NCBI GenBank assembly: GCA_029975055.1 | Contig: JARKPU010000067.1 | Span: 271,715 to 335,714, forward strand | Direction of reading: 5' to 3' | DNA from: Anaerolinea sp. | GTDB taxonomy: Bacteria > Chloroflexota > Anaerolineae > Anaerolineales > Anaerolineaceae | DNA: 64,000 bases | Shown here: piece after piece, positions 8,305 to 17,706 of the stretch | Layout: every line of letters begins with the position of its first letter | How positions within the stretch are numbered: position 1 is the stretch's first letter | The notes under the pieces: model-generated | Seen by the model: only the letters and a program-made list of their open reading frames with translations | The model's database searches: none | What the model was told of the DNA's origin: nothing | Made by a program: the position numbers and the translations under genes

Positions 8305-10095
8305 ATGGAACCAGACAAAACCAGACAAACCCCCGCGGCAAGGCCAGATGCAAACCTGGCTTCTTTGGATGAGGACGCCCGCCGGAACACCCGCCTGCTC
8401 GCCAGGGATTCGACAATCCGCCTGTTTTTGATCGTCACCGGCACGCTCTTTCTTTCTGAGTTCATTGTCATGGTGGTCTTCTTCAAGCAGCGCCTGCAAG
8501 CCAACATGCTCGAGCTGCTGGTTGACCCTGCGTTGATGGTGATCATCTCCTTCCCGGTGTTGTACCTGTTCTTCCTTTTGCCCATGCGCCGCTCGCTGCT
8601 CGAGAAGATCCAGGCCGAAAAGGACCTGGCGCGCATGAACCAGGACCTGGAAGGGCTGGTCGAAGAGCGCACTTTCGAGCTTGAAAAGGCCAACCGGGCT
8701 TTGCAGGTGGAAATCCAGGAGCACCTCAAGCTCCAGGACGAGCTGGAAATCCGCGTTGAAGACCGCACGCGCGACCTCAAGCGCGAAATCGAGGAAAGGC
8801 GGCGCGTGGAGGCCGAATTGGAGGTCTCCAACCTGGCGCTGACATCCAGCTCGGCCAGCGAACGCGCCCAGCGCCTGCTGGCCGAACGGCTGGCCGATGC
8901 GGCCCTGGCCCTGAACGAGGCCGCCGCCACCGACCAGGTGCTGGAACGCATCCTCGACCACGCGCAGAACGTGCTGGCCAGCCCGGCCATCGCGCTCATC
9001 GCCGTGGATGACGGCCGCCTGTCGCTCTTGCGCTGGCGGGGTTTCGACCAGCTGGGAACGCCCGATGAAACCCTCCACAAGCAAATCGGGATGGACGATT
9101 ATTACCACCGCTTTCAACAGGTCACCGAACACGGAACGGTATTTGTTCAAGACGTGAACAGCCTCTCCACCTGGAAAGCCATGCAAGGGCTGGAATGGGT
9201 GCGCTCATATGCCATCGCCCCGTTGAGAGTCGAGCGCCAGACCACCGGCTACCTCTTGCTGGCGAGCAATACCCCGGGCCAGTTCGATCCTTCGGCGAAG
9301 CAAATCTTCAACGCTTTTGCGGCCAACGCGGCCATTGCCATTCAAAATGCGCGCCTGATCGAAAACCTGACCTCGCTGCTCGAGACCGAACGCCAGATGC
9401 GCGCCGAACTGACCCAGGCCGAAAAGCTGGCCGCCATGGGGCGCACCATCGCCTCAGTGGCCCACGAATTGAACAACCCGATCCAGACCATCCGCAACTG
9501 TGTGTACCTGATTAAAATGAGCCTGGACGAGCGCACCATCGACGCCGATCAACGGGAATCGCTTGAGATTTTGAGCAATGAGACGCAGCGTATTTCCAAC
9601 CTCGTCTCGCAGCTTCGCGAGGTGTTCCGCTCGAACGCGGCTCTGCCGATCGCCCCGGTAGACCTGGGGGCGCTCATCCGCTCGGTGAGTGCATCGCTGA
9701 AGGATCAGATGGACCGCTCAGGCATCACCGGCCAGGTCGAAATTCCTTCCACCGCCTGCATCGTGCCGGGCGCAGCCGACCAGCTCAGGCAGGTGTTCAT
9801 CAACCTGATCCAAAACGCCATCGATGCGATGCACTCGGGCGGGCAGCTCACCATCCGCCTCTTCACAGATGACAATGAGGGGCTGGCGGGCGTTGCCGTA
9901 GGCGATACGGGCGGGGGCATCGCCCTGGAAAACCTGGATAAAATCTTCGAGCCTTTCTATTCCACCAAGCCCAAAGGGATGGGCCTCGGGCTCCCGATTG
10001 TGTATAAAATTATCCAGCAGCACAACGGGCGTATTTCGGTGGATTCCCAACCGGGGGTCGGTTGCACCTTTACCGTCTGGCTGCCAATTCATTAA
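8305..10095 (+). CDS. Membrane sensor histidine kinase with coiled coil and GAF domain
   Basis: Two-component sensor kinase of 596 residues. Two transmembrane helices (about 38-61 and 69-93) enclose only a very short external loop. A long coiled coil (about 100-200, with two EERTFELEKA-type repeats) is followed by a GAF domain (about 205-355), a HisKA domain with VAHELNNP (His387) and a HATPase domain with N-box NLIQNAID and G-boxes DTGGG and GMGLGL. The small external loop suggests sensing in the membrane or through GAF. The response regulator at 10126 follows after 30 nt and is the likely partner. Confidence 0.9.
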   Translation: MEPDKTRQTPAARPDANLASLDEDARRNTRLLARDSTIRLFLIVTGTLFLSEFIVMVVFFKQRLQANMLELLVDPALMVIISFPVLYLFFLLPMRRSLLEKIQAEKDLARMNQDLEGLVEERTFELEKANRALQVEIQEHLKLQDELEIRVEDRTRDLKREIEERRRVEAELEVSNLALTSSSASERAQRLLAERLADAALALNEAAATDQVLERILDHAQNVLASPAIALIAVDDGRLSLLRWRGFDQLGTPDETLHKQIGMDDYYHRFQQVTEHGTVFVQDVNSLSTWKAMQGLEWVRSYAIAPLRVERQTTGYLLLASNTPGQFDPSAKQIFNAFAANAAIAIQNARLIENLTSLLETERQMRAELTQAEKLAAMGRTIASVAHELNNPIQTIRNCVYLIKMSLDERTIDADQRESLEILSNETQRISNLVSQLREVFRSNAALPIAPVDLGALIRSVSASLKDQMDRSGITGQVEIPSTACIVPGAADQLRQVFINLIQNAIDAMHSGGQLTIRLFTDDNEGLAGVAVGDTGGGIALENLDKIFEPFYSTKPKGMGLGLPIVYKIIQQHNGRISVDSQPGVGCTFTVWLPIH

Positions 10096-10125
10096 CCGTG
10101 TTTTATCCGTAAAGGGAACGAACCT

Positions 10126-10929
10126 ATGCCGGTTCAACAGAAAATCCTCATTGTTGACGATGAAGCCAATCTGCGCGTCACCCTTTCGATGGTGCTGCGG
10201 CGGGGCGGTTACGGCGTCGCTCAGGCCGGAGACGCCGCCGCGGCGCTGGAGCTGTTGAAGATGCACGTGTTCGACCTGGCCCTGCTGGACCTGGGCCTCC
10301 CGGATATGAGCGGCATCGAACTGCTGCGCCTGATCCGGCAGAGTCACCCCGACCTGCCCGTCATCATGCTGACCGGCAACGCCACCCTCGATTCCGCCAT
10401 CCAGGCCATCCGCCAGGGCGCGCGCGATTATATCCTCAAGCCAATCGAGCCGGAGTATATTTTGCTGCGCCTGAAGGAAGTGCTGCAAGAGAACCAGCAG
10501 CCTCAGCGCCGCCGAGAACTGGTGCGCAAAATCCAGGACTTGATGGGCGAGTTGAACGACCTGGATTCCGGCAATTCAACCACCCCCGGCGAGCTCCAGG
10601 CGCTTTCTCCGGCCGACCCGAACCGCCTGCTCCGCGTCGGCCGGCTCACGCTCGATTTGCACACCCGGCACTGCTTCCTCAACGGGCAATTCGTGCAAAT
10701 CCCGCCCTCGTCCTTCGATTACCTGACGGTGCTCGCCCGCCACTCGCCCGCCGAAGTGAGTTTTGAGACGCTCGTCTATGAAGCGCAAGGGTATCGCGTC
10801 TCGCGGGTGGAAGCCGGCGAAATGGCCCGCTGGCAAATCCACGAACTGCGCAAAGCCCTCGAGGCGGATTCCTCGCGGCCTACAATGCTGATCACCGTGC
10901 GCAACGTGGGCTACCGGCTGGTGGCTTGA
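10126..10929 (+). CDS. Response regulator with OmpR/PhoB-type DNA-binding domain
   Basis: Transcription factor of 267 residues and likely partner of the upstream kinase. The receiver domain has DDE at 11-13, phospho-acceptor Asp55 (LLDLGLPD) and a KPIE lysine. A linker of about 40 residues leads to a winged-helix C-terminal domain ending in TVRNVGYRLV. AAAGGGA sits 9 nt before ATG 10126. It could act on the two similarly built promoters at 11012 and 11580; that link is inferred from proximity and promoter symmetry. An intrinsic terminator follows. Confidence 0.92.
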   Translation: MPVQQKILIVDDEANLRVTLSMVLRRGGYGVAQAGDAAAALELLKMHVFDLALLDLGLPDMSGIELLRLIRQSHPDLPVIMLTGNATLDSAIQAIRQGARDYILKPIEPEYILLRLKEVLQENQQPQRRRELVRKIQDLMGELNDLDSGNSTTPGELQALSPADPNRLLRVGRLTLDLHTRHCFLNGQFVQIPPSSFDYLTVLARHSPAEVSFETLVYEAQGYRVSRVEAGEMARWQIHELRKALEADSSRPTMLITVRNVGYRLVA

Positions 10930-10948
10930 GATAGAACCGCGCACCCCC

Positions 10949-10984
10949 AACCGCCTGGAGATGCGTCTCCAGGCGGTTTTTTTG
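10949..10984 (+). terminator. Rho-independent terminator after the kinase/regulator operon
   Basis: AACCGCCTGGAGA (10949-10961) and TCTCCAGGCGGTT (10966-10978) form a perfect 13-bp stem with a TGCG loop, followed by a run of seven T starting within the stem end. Confidence 0.92.
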
Positions 10985-11011
10985 TTATTCTTGCCCGAAC
11001 GGACAGGTCGC

Positions 11012-11061
11012 AATAAAGACTAAGAAAATCCAATATCGCCGCCGCAATTTCCTTTTAGAAT
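11012..11061 (+). promoter_or_regulatory. Promoter with AATAAAGAC/TCCAAT boxes (copy 1)
   Basis: AATAAAGAC begins at 11012, TCCAAT at 11029 and the -10-like TAGAAT at 11056. The same three elements with identical spacings (17 and 27 nt) recur at 11580-11629. The -35 position (about 11033) is poor, as expected for an activator-dependent promoter. It lies upstream of the single-receiver gene. Confidence 0.5.
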
Positions 11062-11171
11062 GATCTCAACAAAGAGAATTTGCCGTCCTGTCAATGGTGG
11101 GGCCTGGCCCCTCAATTCACAGGAAAATGAGCACACCATCTCACAGATGCGGATCATGGATTGGGCCGATC

Positions 11172-11540
11172 ATGTCATTGCAACTTTCAGTGCTGGTAGT
11201 GGACGATGAATACAGCCTGCGCAAGAGCCTTTCGATCATTCTCGCAAAGGCAGGCTACAGCGTTCAGCTGGCCAGCAGCGTCACCCAGGCGCAGGCGCTG
11301 CTGTGCAACCACCACTTCGATCTGGTGCTGCTCGATTACAAACTCCAGGACGGCCTGGGAACCAGCCTGCTGCCGTTGATCGCCCGGCAGATGCCGCCGC
11401 CCCGCGTCGCCATCCTGGCGGCCTTGCCGCGTTCGTCACACAAGATCGACCCATGCACGCAGGGGGTGGATATCTACCTCGAAAAGCCCTGCGACCCTGA
11501 GGAAATCCTCAAATCCGCCCGCCGCCTGTTGGAGCGTTGA
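11172..11540 (+). CDS. Single-domain response regulator (receiver only)
   Basis: CheY-like receiver of 122 residues with no output domain. It has VVDDEYS near the N-terminus, phospho-acceptor Asp in LVLLDYKL and a KPCD lysine near the end. The start is uncertain. ATG 11172 matches normal receiver length but has a weak ribosome site; ATG 11127 has AGGAAA just before it and would add 15 residues. It could be a phosphate sink or an intermediate for the upstream kinase, or regulate the multicopper oxidase locus. No function is shown. Confidence 0.85.
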   Translation: MSLQLSVLVVDDEYSLRKSLSIILAKAGYSVQLASSVTQAQALLCNHHFDLVLLDYKLQDGLGTSLLPLIARQMPPPRVAILAALPRSSHKIDPCTQGVDIYLEKPCDPEEILKSARRLLER

Positions 11541-12009
11541 GTGGTTCGGCCCGCAGCAGGAAAATATTGGTAATCGCCCAATAAAGACACAGATATTCCA
11601 ATTACCAGGACACCTTCCCCCCATACAATAGGATCGTGAGAGAGTTTTCAAAAGGGTAGAACTGTTCTCACGAATGCAAGTTTCATCTCTTTTTCCGGCC
11701 CAGTCAGTTGTTTTGTAAGGCCCTTCACAGCAGTTTTCATGGCATCCGGCCTGACGGGGGGTTAGTGAAATGGCCCGCGGCATCAGCAGGTTATCTCAGC
11801 AAAAGAGCACGAAACCAGGCTGCCCACCAGACCGGATCCTTCTCGCTGCCAGAGCAGCCGGAACGCAGGCCGGTGTGAGAGCCGGTTGAGCCATCCGGGG
11901 CCAATGCCCAGCCATCAAGGGAGGTGAACAAAAACAAATTCCAAATCAGCATGTTCTACGCGGACGATAGCCATGAATAGTCGTGAATGTTTTTCCAACA
12001 GGTGACAAG
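11541..12009 (+). other. Long leader/intergenic region upstream of the multicopper oxidase
   Basis: No gene is supported in these 469 bases. The promoter-like set at 11580-11629 lies at the left end, so the oxidase mRNA would have a leader of about 370 nt. It includes a strong GGGAGGTG ribosome site near 11919-11926 with no long frame behind it, and a 9-codon frame from ATG 11951. No known riboswitch was recognised. Confidence 0.45.
11580..11629 (+). promoter_or_regulatory. Promoter with AATAAAGAC/TCCAAT boxes (copy 2)
   Basis: AATAAAGAC begins at 11580, TCCAAT at 11597 and TACAAT (-10) at 11624, exactly the spacing of copy 1. It is the best promoter candidate for the multicopper oxidase. 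The sequence between the boxes differs from copy 1, so this is not simply a duplicated segment. Confidence 0.55.
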
Positions 12010-15000
12010 ATGAATAGAATTAACAGACGGAATTTTCTGAAGATCGGCCTGGCCGCAGGGATTGGCCTGGCCTTACCGCGCGGCGTGCTGGCGCAGGCCA
12101 CCCCCCCGCCTCCCGCTTCGACCCCGGGCAGCAGCACTCCGCCTTATATGCTCGACCGTAAGGTGACGGTGGTCGACCGCCAGGCCGCGGCAGCCAGTTA
12201 CCGCGCGGCGGGTTTCAAACCCGGCGCGGCCGCCGGCCTGGCAGCCGATATCCCCGGGCTGCCGCACTACTTTGGCCCCTACGCCAACTATGCCAACAGC
12301 CCCATGCCCAAGGGGAGCATCGGCAGCGTCACGGTGGATGCCCCCGGTTCCGGTTACTCGGCGCCGGCGGTGGAAATCCTGGATGTGTACGGCACCGGCA
12401 GCGGCGCCACTGCTTCGGCCACGCTCGCGGGCGGGGCGATCAGCTCCATCACCGTGCTGACGCCCGGCAGCGGCTACACTGCCCCCATCGTCTCGATCAC
12501 CGACGCCACCGGCACAGGCGCGGCTGCCACGGCCGTCCTCCAGCTCGCCGAGGGGCCGTATGACCCCCTGGTCACCGGCGGCATCCGCAAATTCATCGAC
12601 TCGGTGCCCGGCCTCACCCCCGCCGGCGCCAGCACCCTCGGAGCCGAGCACTATATCCAGATCGGCGTGCCCGATACAACCACCTTCAGCGGCTGCGATT
12701 ATTACGAGATCGAACTGGTCGAATATGACTTCCAGCTTCACCGCGACCTGCCTCCCACCCGGCTGCGCGGCTACCGCCAGGTGAACGCCGCCGATAACAC
12801 GCCGCATTACCTCGGCCCGCTCATCCTCGCCAACCGCAACACTCCGGTGCGCATCAAGTTCACCAACAAGCTGCCCACGGGCGCCGGCGGCAACCTGTTC
12901 ATCCCCGTGGATGAAACCGTGATGGGCGCGGGCATGGGCCCCCTGGATATGATGGGCATGCCCGGAATGAAAGAAAACTACACCCAGAACCGCGCCACCC
13001 TGCACCTGCACGGCGGCCTGGTCCCGTGGATCAGCGACGGCACGCCGCACCAGTGGACAACCCCCGCCGGTGAAATGACGCAGTACCCGAAGGGCGTCAG
13101 CGTCTCATACGTGCCGGATATGTGGTTCGACCCGGCCGGGAATGTAATCCCCGGCGCATCACTCACGCCGCCCGCGCCCGGGGCCAGCAACAACCCCGGC
13201 GACGGCTCGCTGACCTTCTACTACAACAACCAGCAGAGCGCGCGCCTGATGTTCTACCACGACCATGCCTACGGCATCACCCGCTTGAACGTCTACGCGG
13301 GCGAAGCGGCAGGTTACCTGCTGATGGACCAGGTCGAGAAGGACCTGATCGACGGCACCAACAACTCGGGCGTCAACCCCGGCCTGCTCAAAGTCCTCCC
13401 CGATGCGGGCATCCCGCTCGTCATCCAGGATAAGACTTTTGTGGATGCGGCCACCATCGGCGCGCAAGACCCAATGTGGAAATGGGGCACCACCCCCGGA
13501 ACCCCTCACACCGGCGACCTGTGGGTGCCGAACGTTTACATGCCCGCGCAGAACCCCTGGGACCCCTCCGGCGCGTCCGCCTTCGGGCGCTGGATGTACG
13601 GCCCCTGGTTCTGGCCCCCCACGTCTAACATCACCTTCGGCCCGGTGCCGAACGAATACTATGACCCCGTCAACGCCCCGTGGGAACCGCCTCAGCGCCC
13701 GCAGATGCCCTTCCCCTCGATGGGCATGGAAGCCTTCAACGACACCCCGCTCGTCAACGGCGTGGCCTACCCCTACCTGGAAGTGGACCCGAAGCCGGTG
13801 CGCTTCCGCATCCTCAACGCGGCCAACGACCGCTTCTTCAACCTGCACTTCTATGAGGCCGACCCGACGGTCGTCACAGCCGACGGGCGCGCCAACACCG
13901 AAGTGAGGATGGTCCCCGCCGCCCCCACGCCGGGCTTCCCGGCCACCTGGTCCACCGATGGGCGCGCCGGCGGCGTTCCAGACCCGGCCACCGCAGGGCC
14001 TTCATGGATTCAAATCGGCACCGAAGGCGGCTTCCTGCCCGCCCCGGTGGTCATCCCCCCGCAGCCAATCAACTGGAATGCCAATGCCACGGCCTTCAAC
14101 TTCGGCAACGTCACCGATCACTCGCTGCTGCTGGGCTGCGCGGAACGCGCCGATGTGATCGTAGACTTCACCCCCTTCGCAGGCAAGACGCTGATCCTCT
14201 ACAACGATGCCCCGGCGGCCTTCCCGGCGCTCGACCCGCGCTATGATTACTACACCGGCAACCCCGATCAAACCAGCTCCGGCGGCACGCCCACCACGCA
14301 GCCCGGCTTCGGGCCAAACACCCGCACGGTCATGCAGGTGCGGGTCAAAGGCCAGGCCACCGGCGCGGCTGTCGCCACGGTTGCCCTGCGCAGCGGCGGC
14401 GCCGATTACATCACCGCCCCGGATGTGGTCATCGAAGGCGGCGGAGGCACCGGCGCGGTGGCCACCGCTTCTTGCAAGCTGGATCACATCACCCTCACCA
14501 GCACCGGCACCGGCTACACCGCCGCCACGGTTGATATTGCCGGAGGCGGGGGCAGCGGCGCCACCGCCACGGCCCGGCTGACCAACGGCCGCGTCACCGG
14601 CATCACCATCACCAACCCCGGCTCCGGGTTCACCAGCCTGCCCACCGTCACCATCACCGGTGACGGAGTGGGCGCCAACGCGGTCGCGGCTCTGGCCGTC
14701 AATGCCATCACCCTGGTGAGCGGCGGCAGCGGTTACACCTCGATTCCCACCGTCAGCCTGGAAGGCGGCGGAGGGTATGGCGCTGTGGCAGTGGCCGCCC
14801 TGGAAGTCACCACCCCGGCTTATGACCTGACCACGCTCGAAGCCGTCTGGAAGAAAGACAGCGCCACCGGCAAACGGGGGGTCTTCGAGGTCTCGCAAGA
14901 TCAAATCATCATCCCGCAGGCGGCCTACAATTCGGCGTATGAATGGGCGGTCTTGGATAACATGGACCAGTACATTCAGCAGCAGGATTGGAGCAAGACC

Positions 15001-17367
15001 CTCATCAACGGCCCCTTGCCGGGCATTCGACTGACTTCGCCAGGCGCAGGCTACACCGAAGTGCCCATCGTAAGCATCACGGGCGGCGGAGGCACCGGCG
15101 CGGCGGCAACCGCCACCATCACGCCATCCTTCGTCAACGCCGTCACGCTCACTGCGGGCGGCTCAGGGTACACCTCGGCCCCCACGGTCGTGTTCAGCGG
15201 CGGCGGAGGCACCGGCGCGGCGGCTGTGGCCAGCTTTACGCGCGTGGTCGACGCCATTCTAGTGACCAACGGCGGATCCGGCTACACCTCGGCCCCCAGG
15301 GTGAACTTCCAGGGCGGTGGAGGCACCGGCGCGGCGGCAACCGCCACCGTGGTCGGCGGTGTGGTGACGGCCATCACCGTCACCAGCGGCGGCTCAGGCT
15401 ACACCTCGGCCCCGCGGATCACCCTGACCGGCGGCAACGGGCGCAACGCAACTGCCACGGCCACCATCACAGGAATCGTGCGCTCCATCACCCTCACCAA
15501 CGGCGGCTCAGGCTACACCTCGGCGCCAACCGTCTCCTTCACGGGCGGCGGCGGAGGCACCGGCGCGGCGGCAACCGCCACCATCCAGCCGGGGTTTGTC
15601 ACCGGCGTGACGCTCGACAACGGCGGCTCCGGCTACACCTCGGCCCCCACGATCACCTTTGTGGGCGGCGGCGCAGCAGTCACCGCGGTGGCCACGGCGG
15701 TCGCGGTCGGCGTTACCATCGACCCGCTCGAGCCGAAAGCCATTCACGATGAAATGGGCGCAGCCTACGACATCGACTACGGGCGCATGGGCGGCATGCT
15801 CGGCCTTGAACTGACCAAAGTGAACTCGCTCAACCAGAACATGGTGCTCTACGGCTACGCCACCCCGCCGGTTGACCTGATGCGCAACGTGACCACCACC
15901 GTCCTCACCCAGGGCGACGGCACGCAGATCTGGAAGATCACCCACAACGGTGTCGATACGCACCCGATCCACGTGCATCTGATGAACGCTCAACTGGTGA
16001 ACCGCGTGGCCTGGGATGGCGCGATGCTGCCGCCCGAGCCGAACGAGCTCGGCTGGAAGGAAACCATTCGCGTCAACCCGCTGGAACACACCATCCTGGC
16101 GGTTCGGCCCGCAGCCCCCACGCAGCCGTTCGATGTTCCCAACAGCGTGCGCCTGATCGACCCGACCATGCCGGAAGGCGAAGTCTTGCGCGGCGGCCCC
16201 AACGGGTTCATCGACCCAACCGGCGTGGCTGCCCCGGTGACCAACCACAAGGTGAACTTCGGGTGGGAGTACGTCTGGCACTGCCACATCTTGAGCCATG
16301 AGGAAATGGACATGATGCACCCGCTGCTGCTTGGCGTGCAGCCGAATGCCCCGAGCAACCTGGCCGCCATCTACAACAACAACCAGCGGCGCGTCACCCT
16401 CACCTGGACGGATAATGCCGTCAACGAAACCAGCTTCACCGTCCAGCGCGCTGCCACGCCCACCGGCCCCTGGGTCACCCTGAGCTCCACCGTCCCGGCC
16501 TCGGCTGGGGCGGGCGGCACGGTCACCTATGTGGACACCACCGTCCTGCGCAACCGCACCTATTTCTACCGGGTGATGGCCACGAACACCATCGGCGATA
16601 CCACGGTTTATCCGGCGCCTGCGGTGGGGTACCCGCACTGGAATATCAATTCCGACCCGACCAACCCCGGCGTGCAGGTGGTGACCAACGCCAGCGGGGC
16701 CGGCACACCCTTCATCTTCGCGAGCGCCTTCGATGCCGGGCTGGCCGGCTGGGCGGGCGTGGTCGGCAACGTGGCGGTCGTCCAGGGGCCGGCGATGGCG
16801 CTGGCAGCCGCCGGCGACAACTACGTCATGGCCGCGACGATGGAACCGGACGCGAACGGCTTCGGCCAGCCGGCTTACGTGTATGACAACTCGCCGGACC
16901 TGGAGACGGTTTACACAGCCGGGTTCTACTTCAACCCGAACGACGCTGCCTCGGGCGAGGGGCCGGTGGAGATCTTTGCCGGGCTGGATCAAGACAACCT
17001 GCCGATCTTCGGCATCCAGTACGAACGCGATGAATCGGCCTCGCACACGCTCGAAATTCGCGGGTGGTTCCTTTCCGGCGGTGACCAGGTCTTCACCGAT
17101 TGGGTGGAGATCGCCAACGCATCCAACCTGGTTGAGATGTCCTGGAAGTCGGGCGCAGACGGGTTCTTCAGCCTGTTCCTGAACGAAAGCCACATCAAGA
17201 CCACCAGCGGAGACACCAGCGCCCACAAGCTGAACGAAGTGCTGCTCGGGCCGAGCATGGGTCTCTCCAAAGGCTCGGCCGGGACGATGTTCTTCGACGA
17301 GTTCACCTCCAGCCGCCTGGCGGCCGGGTTGACCAAGAAGATCTTCTTCTCCTGGCTGAGCAATTAG
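12010..17367 (+). CDS. Giant Tat-exported multicopper oxidase with GSGYTSAP repeats and an FN3 domain
   Basis: Secreted laccase/CotA-like multicopper oxidase of 1785 residues, about three times the usual size. The Tat signal is NRRNFLKIG. Copper ligands are complete: HLH (332-334), HDH (417-419), HPIHVH (1318-1323) and HCHILSHEEM (1424-1433, axial Met). Twelve glycine-rich units of about 40 residues (core GGSGYTSAPTV then GGGGTGAAATA) interrupt the cupredoxin fold: two at about 110-185, four at 794-937 and six at 1005-1237. An FN3 domain (about 1446-1540) and a beta-rich C-terminal domain follow. I chose ATG 12010 (AGGTGA just upstream) over GTG 11983. It may oxidise phenols or metals; the substrate is unknown. 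It ends in a terminator. Confidence 0.92.
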   Translation: MNRINRRNFLKIGLAAGIGLALPRGVLAQATPPPPASTPGSSTPPYMLDRKVTVVDRQAAAASYRAAGFKPGAAAGLAADIPGLPHYFGPYANYANSPMPKGSIGSVTVDAPGSGYSAPAVEILDVYGTGSGATASATLAGGAISSITVLTPGSGYTAPIVSITDATGTGAAATAVLQLAEGPYDPLVTGGIRKFIDSVPGLTPAGASTLGAEHYIQIGVPDTTTFSGCDYYEIELVEYDFQLHRDLPPTRLRGYRQVNAADNTPHYLGPLILANRNTPVRIKFTNKLPTGAGGNLFIPVDETVMGAGMGPLDMMGMPGMKENYTQNRATLHLHGGLVPWISDGTPHQWTTPAGEMTQYPKGVSVSYVPDMWFDPAGNVIPGASLTPPAPGASNNPGDGSLTFYYNNQQSARLMFYHDHAYGITRLNVYAGEAAGYLLMDQVEKDLIDGTNNSGVNPGLLKVLPDAGIPLVIQDKTFVDAATIGAQDPMWKWGTTPGTPHTGDLWVPNVYMPAQNPWDPSGASAFGRWMYGPWFWPPTSNITFGPVPNEYYDPVNAPWEPPQRPQMPFPSMGMEAFNDTPLVNGVAYPYLEVDPKPVRFRILNAANDRFFNLHFYEADPTVVTADGRANTEVRMVPAAPTPGFPATWSTDGRAGGVPDPATAGPSWIQIGTEGGFLPAPVVIPPQPINWNANATAFNFGNVTDHSLLLGCAERADVIVDFTPFAGKTLILYNDAPAAFPALDPRYDYYTGNPDQTSSGGTPTTQPGFGPNTRTVMQVRVKGQATGAAVATVALRSGGADYITAPDVVIEGGGGTGAVATASCKLDHITLTSTGTGYTAATVDIAGGGGSGATATARLTNGRVTGITITNPGSGFTSLPTVTITGDGVGANAVAALAVNAITLVSGGSGYTSIPTVSLEGGGGYGAVAVAALEVTTPAYDLTTLEAVWKKDSATGKRGVFEVSQDQIIIPQAAYNSAYEWAVLDNMDQYIQQQDWSKTLINGPLPGIRLTSPGAGYTEVPIVSITGGGGTGAAATATITPSFVNAVTLTAGGSGYTSAPTVVFSGGGGTGAAAVASFTRVVDAILVTNGGSGYTSAPRVNFQGGGGTGAAATATVVGGVVTAITVTSGGSGYTSAPRITLTGGNGRNATATATITGIVRSITLTNGGSGYTSAPTVSFTGGGGGTGAAATATIQPGFVTGVTLDNGGSGYTSAPTITFVGGGAAVTAVATAVAVGVTIDPLEPKAIHDEMGAAYDIDYGRMGGMLGLELTKVNSLNQNMVLYGYATPPVDLMRNVTTTVLTQGDGTQIWKITHNGVDTHPIHVHLMNAQLVNRVAWDGAMLPPEPNELGWKETIRVNPLEHTILAVRPAAPTQPFDVPNSVRLIDPTMPEGEVLRGGPNGFIDPTGVAAPVTNHKVNFGWEYVWHCHILSHEEMDMMHPLLLGVQPNAPSNLAAIYNNNQRRVTLTWTDNAVNETSFTVQRAATPTGPWVTLSSTVPASAGAGGTVTYVDTTVLRNRTYFYRVMATNTIGDTTVYPAPAVGYPHWNINSDPTNPGVQVVTNASGAGTPFIFASAFDAGLAGWAGVVGNVAVVQGPAMALAAAGDNYVMAATMEPDANGFGQPAYVYDNSPDLETVYTAGFYFNPNDAASGEGPVEIFAGLDQDNLPIFGIQYERDESASHTLEIRGWFLSGGDQVFTDWVEIANASNLVEMSWKSGADGFFSLFLNESHIKTTSGDTSAHKLNEVLLGPSMGLSKGSAGTMFFDEFTSSRLAAGLTKKIFFSWLSN
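14388..15720 (+). repeat. Intragenic repeats of the multicopper oxidase
   Basis: Ten of the twelve repeat units lie here, in two blocks (14388-14820 and 15022-15720) separated by about 200 bp of non-repeat coding sequence. Neighbouring units share near-identical DNA such as GGCGGCTCAGGCTACACCTC, which points to recent duplication or gene conversion. The outer units (TGTGYTAATVD, PGAGYTEVPIV) are the most divergent. Confidence 0.85.
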
Positions 17368-17398
17368 GTAAGTACCTGTTCCCCTGACAGGCACTCAG

Positions 17399-17435
17399 GC
17401 TCCCCGGAGGGTACTCCCCCGGGGAGCCAATTTTT
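17399..17435 (+). terminator. Rho-independent terminator after the multicopper oxidase
   Basis: GGCTCCCCGG (17399-17408) pairs with CCGGGGAGCC (17419-17428), followed by AATTTTT. Confidence 0.88.
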
Positions 17436-17568
17436 AAGCACCAAAGGGTTCGGGGAGCGGTTGATCGGTTGCCCGCGCCACCTTCGTGCTCAAGCCGGTG
17501 CCGCCAAGCCCCCACCCTTAGCCCCGCCCCTTCGGGCGCACCCCGGGTGCCCACCAAAACAAGCTCCC

Positions 17569-17604
17569 GTAGGGTGCGGTCGATTTTATGACCGCACCCT
17601 CTTT
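17569..17604. repeat. GC-rich palindromic repeat, copy of the 29956 family
   Basis: GTAGGGTGCGGTCGATTTTA continues as TGACCGCACCCTCTTT. It is identical to the unit at 29999 and nearly identical to that at 29956, about 12 kb away. The arms GGGTGCGGTC and GACCGCACCC enclose GATTTTAT. Just outside it, GCTCAAGCCGGTGC occurs twice (about 17489 and 17608), so the 271-bp gene-free stretch 17436-17706 is largely repeat DNA. Confidence 0.75.
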
Positions 17605-17706
17605 CTTGCTCAAGCCGGTGCAAACCGGCCCTCACCCCCCGCGCGCTCGCGTAGCCCGGCCGGAATCTTCTTCCCGCAGCGCCCATTCGGGTATATAGTT
17701 GAGGAG

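Noticed and set aside
11541..12009. Known riboswitch in the multicopper oxidase leader
   Set aside because: I compared it by eye with c-di-GMP-I and cobalamin consensus segments and found no match.
15508..17394. 628-residue minus-strand frame
   Set aside because: Antisense to the repeat and C-terminal regions of the multicopper oxidase, which has intact copper ligands.
17461..17706. Upstream extension of the KdpD-like kinase
   Set aside because: The extension would translate an intergenic palindromic repeat (17569-17604) that also occurs at 29956; the membrane domain begins at ATG 17707.
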